Assembly (NCBI RefSeq): GCF_003012735.1
Contig: NZ_PXYI01000001.1
Span: 1-64,000 of the forward strand
Reading direction: 5' to 3'
Length of the DNA: 64,000 bases
Source: Allosphingosinicella deserti
GTDB taxonomy: Bacteria > Pseudomonadota > Alphaproteobacteria > Sphingomonadales > Sphingomonadaceae
Notes under the pieces: generated by a model
What the model saw: only the letters and a program-made list of their open reading frames with translations
The model's database searches: none
What the model was told of the DNA's origin: nothing
Made by a program: the position numbers and the translations under genes
Shown: positions 63,647 to 64,000 of the stretch, in pieces
Position numbering within the stretch: position 1 is the first letter of the stretch
Layout: each line of letters starts with the position of its first letter

Positions 63647-64000
63647 TCAGCTGTCCGCAGGCGCGCCGGGGGCGAGCTGCTTCAGCAGGCCGAAGAAATC
63701 GAAGTAGGAATCCGCGCGCACGATTTTGCCGTCCCGCAGCCGGTAGACGTCGCAGAACTGCACCTCCATCGACCGGCCCGAGGGTGGCAACAAACCAGCG
63801 GGCGAGTTGAACGGCCCCTGGTGGGTTCCGCGTCCGACACCCTGCGCGATCACCACATCTCCGGCCGTGTCGAGCGAGCGCACCTCGCAGGTCGCATCGG
63901 GGAAGATGTCGAACCAGGCCTTCCAGGGATCGATGATCGCATTCTCGCCGGTCGAGGTGAAGGCGAAGGGTACGTCGAGCCAGGCGCTTTCCGGGCAGCC
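63647..64000 (-). CDS. partial SnoaL/NTF2-like protein, cut by the right edge
   Basis: The frame is open from the window edge (64000) to the stop at 63647, giving 117 C-terminal residues. PWKAWFDIFPDATCEVRSLD, VVIAQGVGRGTHQGP and VYRLRDGKIVRADSYFDFFGLLKQL match SnoaL-like or nuclear-transport-factor-2-like proteins. The N-terminus is missing. It is the second SnoaL-like protein of the redox run and is distinct from the one at 61660-62112. Confidence 0.75.
   Translation of the reverse strand, partial: GCPESAWLDVPFAFTSTGENAIIDPWKAWFDIFPDATCEVRSLDTAGDVVIAQGVGRGTHQGPFNSPAGLLPPSGRSMEVQFCDVYRLRDGKIVRADSYFDFFGLLKQLAPGAPADS

Overview
The window is GC-rich, densely packed DNA from an alphaproteobacterium, most likely a sphingomonad (Sphingomonadales). 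This rests on the nifU-tsaB-rimI-mucR-fur-plsC-miaB-phoH-ybeY-corC gene order, a MucR/Ros regulator, a propionyl-CoA/methylmalonyl-CoA module, a GDSL-autotransporter esterase and the strong GC codon bias. No rRNA, tRNA, CRISPR array or prophage was seen. The only mobile-element trace is the 3' end of an IS630-type transposase at the left edge.

Layout. 0-1 kb: transposase fragment and a DUF805-like membrane protein. 1-10.3 kb (minus strand): enoyl-CoA hydratase, pccB, a small membrane protein, methylmalonyl-CoA epimerase, a small RHH-like protein, methylmalonyl-CoA mutase, bioB and pccA. Together these convert propionyl-CoA to succinyl-CoA, and biotin synthase, which makes the carboxylase cofactor, lies inside the run. 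10.5-18.6 kb: a TlpA-like thioredoxin, then the conserved run for tRNA modification, ribosome maturation and Fe-S assembly. 18.7-27.1 kb: exported hydrolases (amidohydrolase, serine beta-lactamase-like hydrolase, autotransporter esterase, M20 peptidase), an exported peroxiredoxin and a membrane-tethered LuxR-type regulator. 27.2-29.5 kb: a cupredoxin-like protein, a Lys-rich protein and a 1.2-kb non-coding-looking block. 29.5-31.4 kb: GNAT and M1 peptidase.

31.6-36.8 kb is a five-gene, translationally coupled operon of the uncharacterised STM4015/4014/4013/4012/4011 families: an LRR-like protein, an ATP-grasp-like protein, an alkaline-phosphatase-superfamily hydrolase and two radical SAM enzymes. 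36.9-38.5 kb: two Tat-type L,D-transpeptidases. 38.6-41.5 kb: split LigD (ATP ligase plus AEP polymerase), msrA and a 52-aa membrane protein. 41.5-49.9 kb: orphan sensor kinase, ZIP transporter, TsaC/Sua5, acyl-CoA dehydrogenase, metallophosphoesterase, GntR regulator and nitroreductase. 50-55.6 kb: POT peptide transporter, two amidohydrolases and NnrU, in one operon. 55.6-59.6 kb: dicarboxylate symporter, glmM, thiD and a lipoprotein. 59.7-64 kb: a redox/detoxification run (LysR, quinone oxidoreductase, two SnoaL-like proteins, WrbA, isochorismatase-like hydrolase).

The two most unusual items are the 28.18-29.38 kb block and the STM4011-4015 operon. The block holds one TA dinucleotide in 1,204 bases and 18 TTCGG motifs, many closing perfect small hairpins. 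It looks more like a long structured RNA or hairpin array than a gene. All functions are inferred from motifs by eye; no database search was run.
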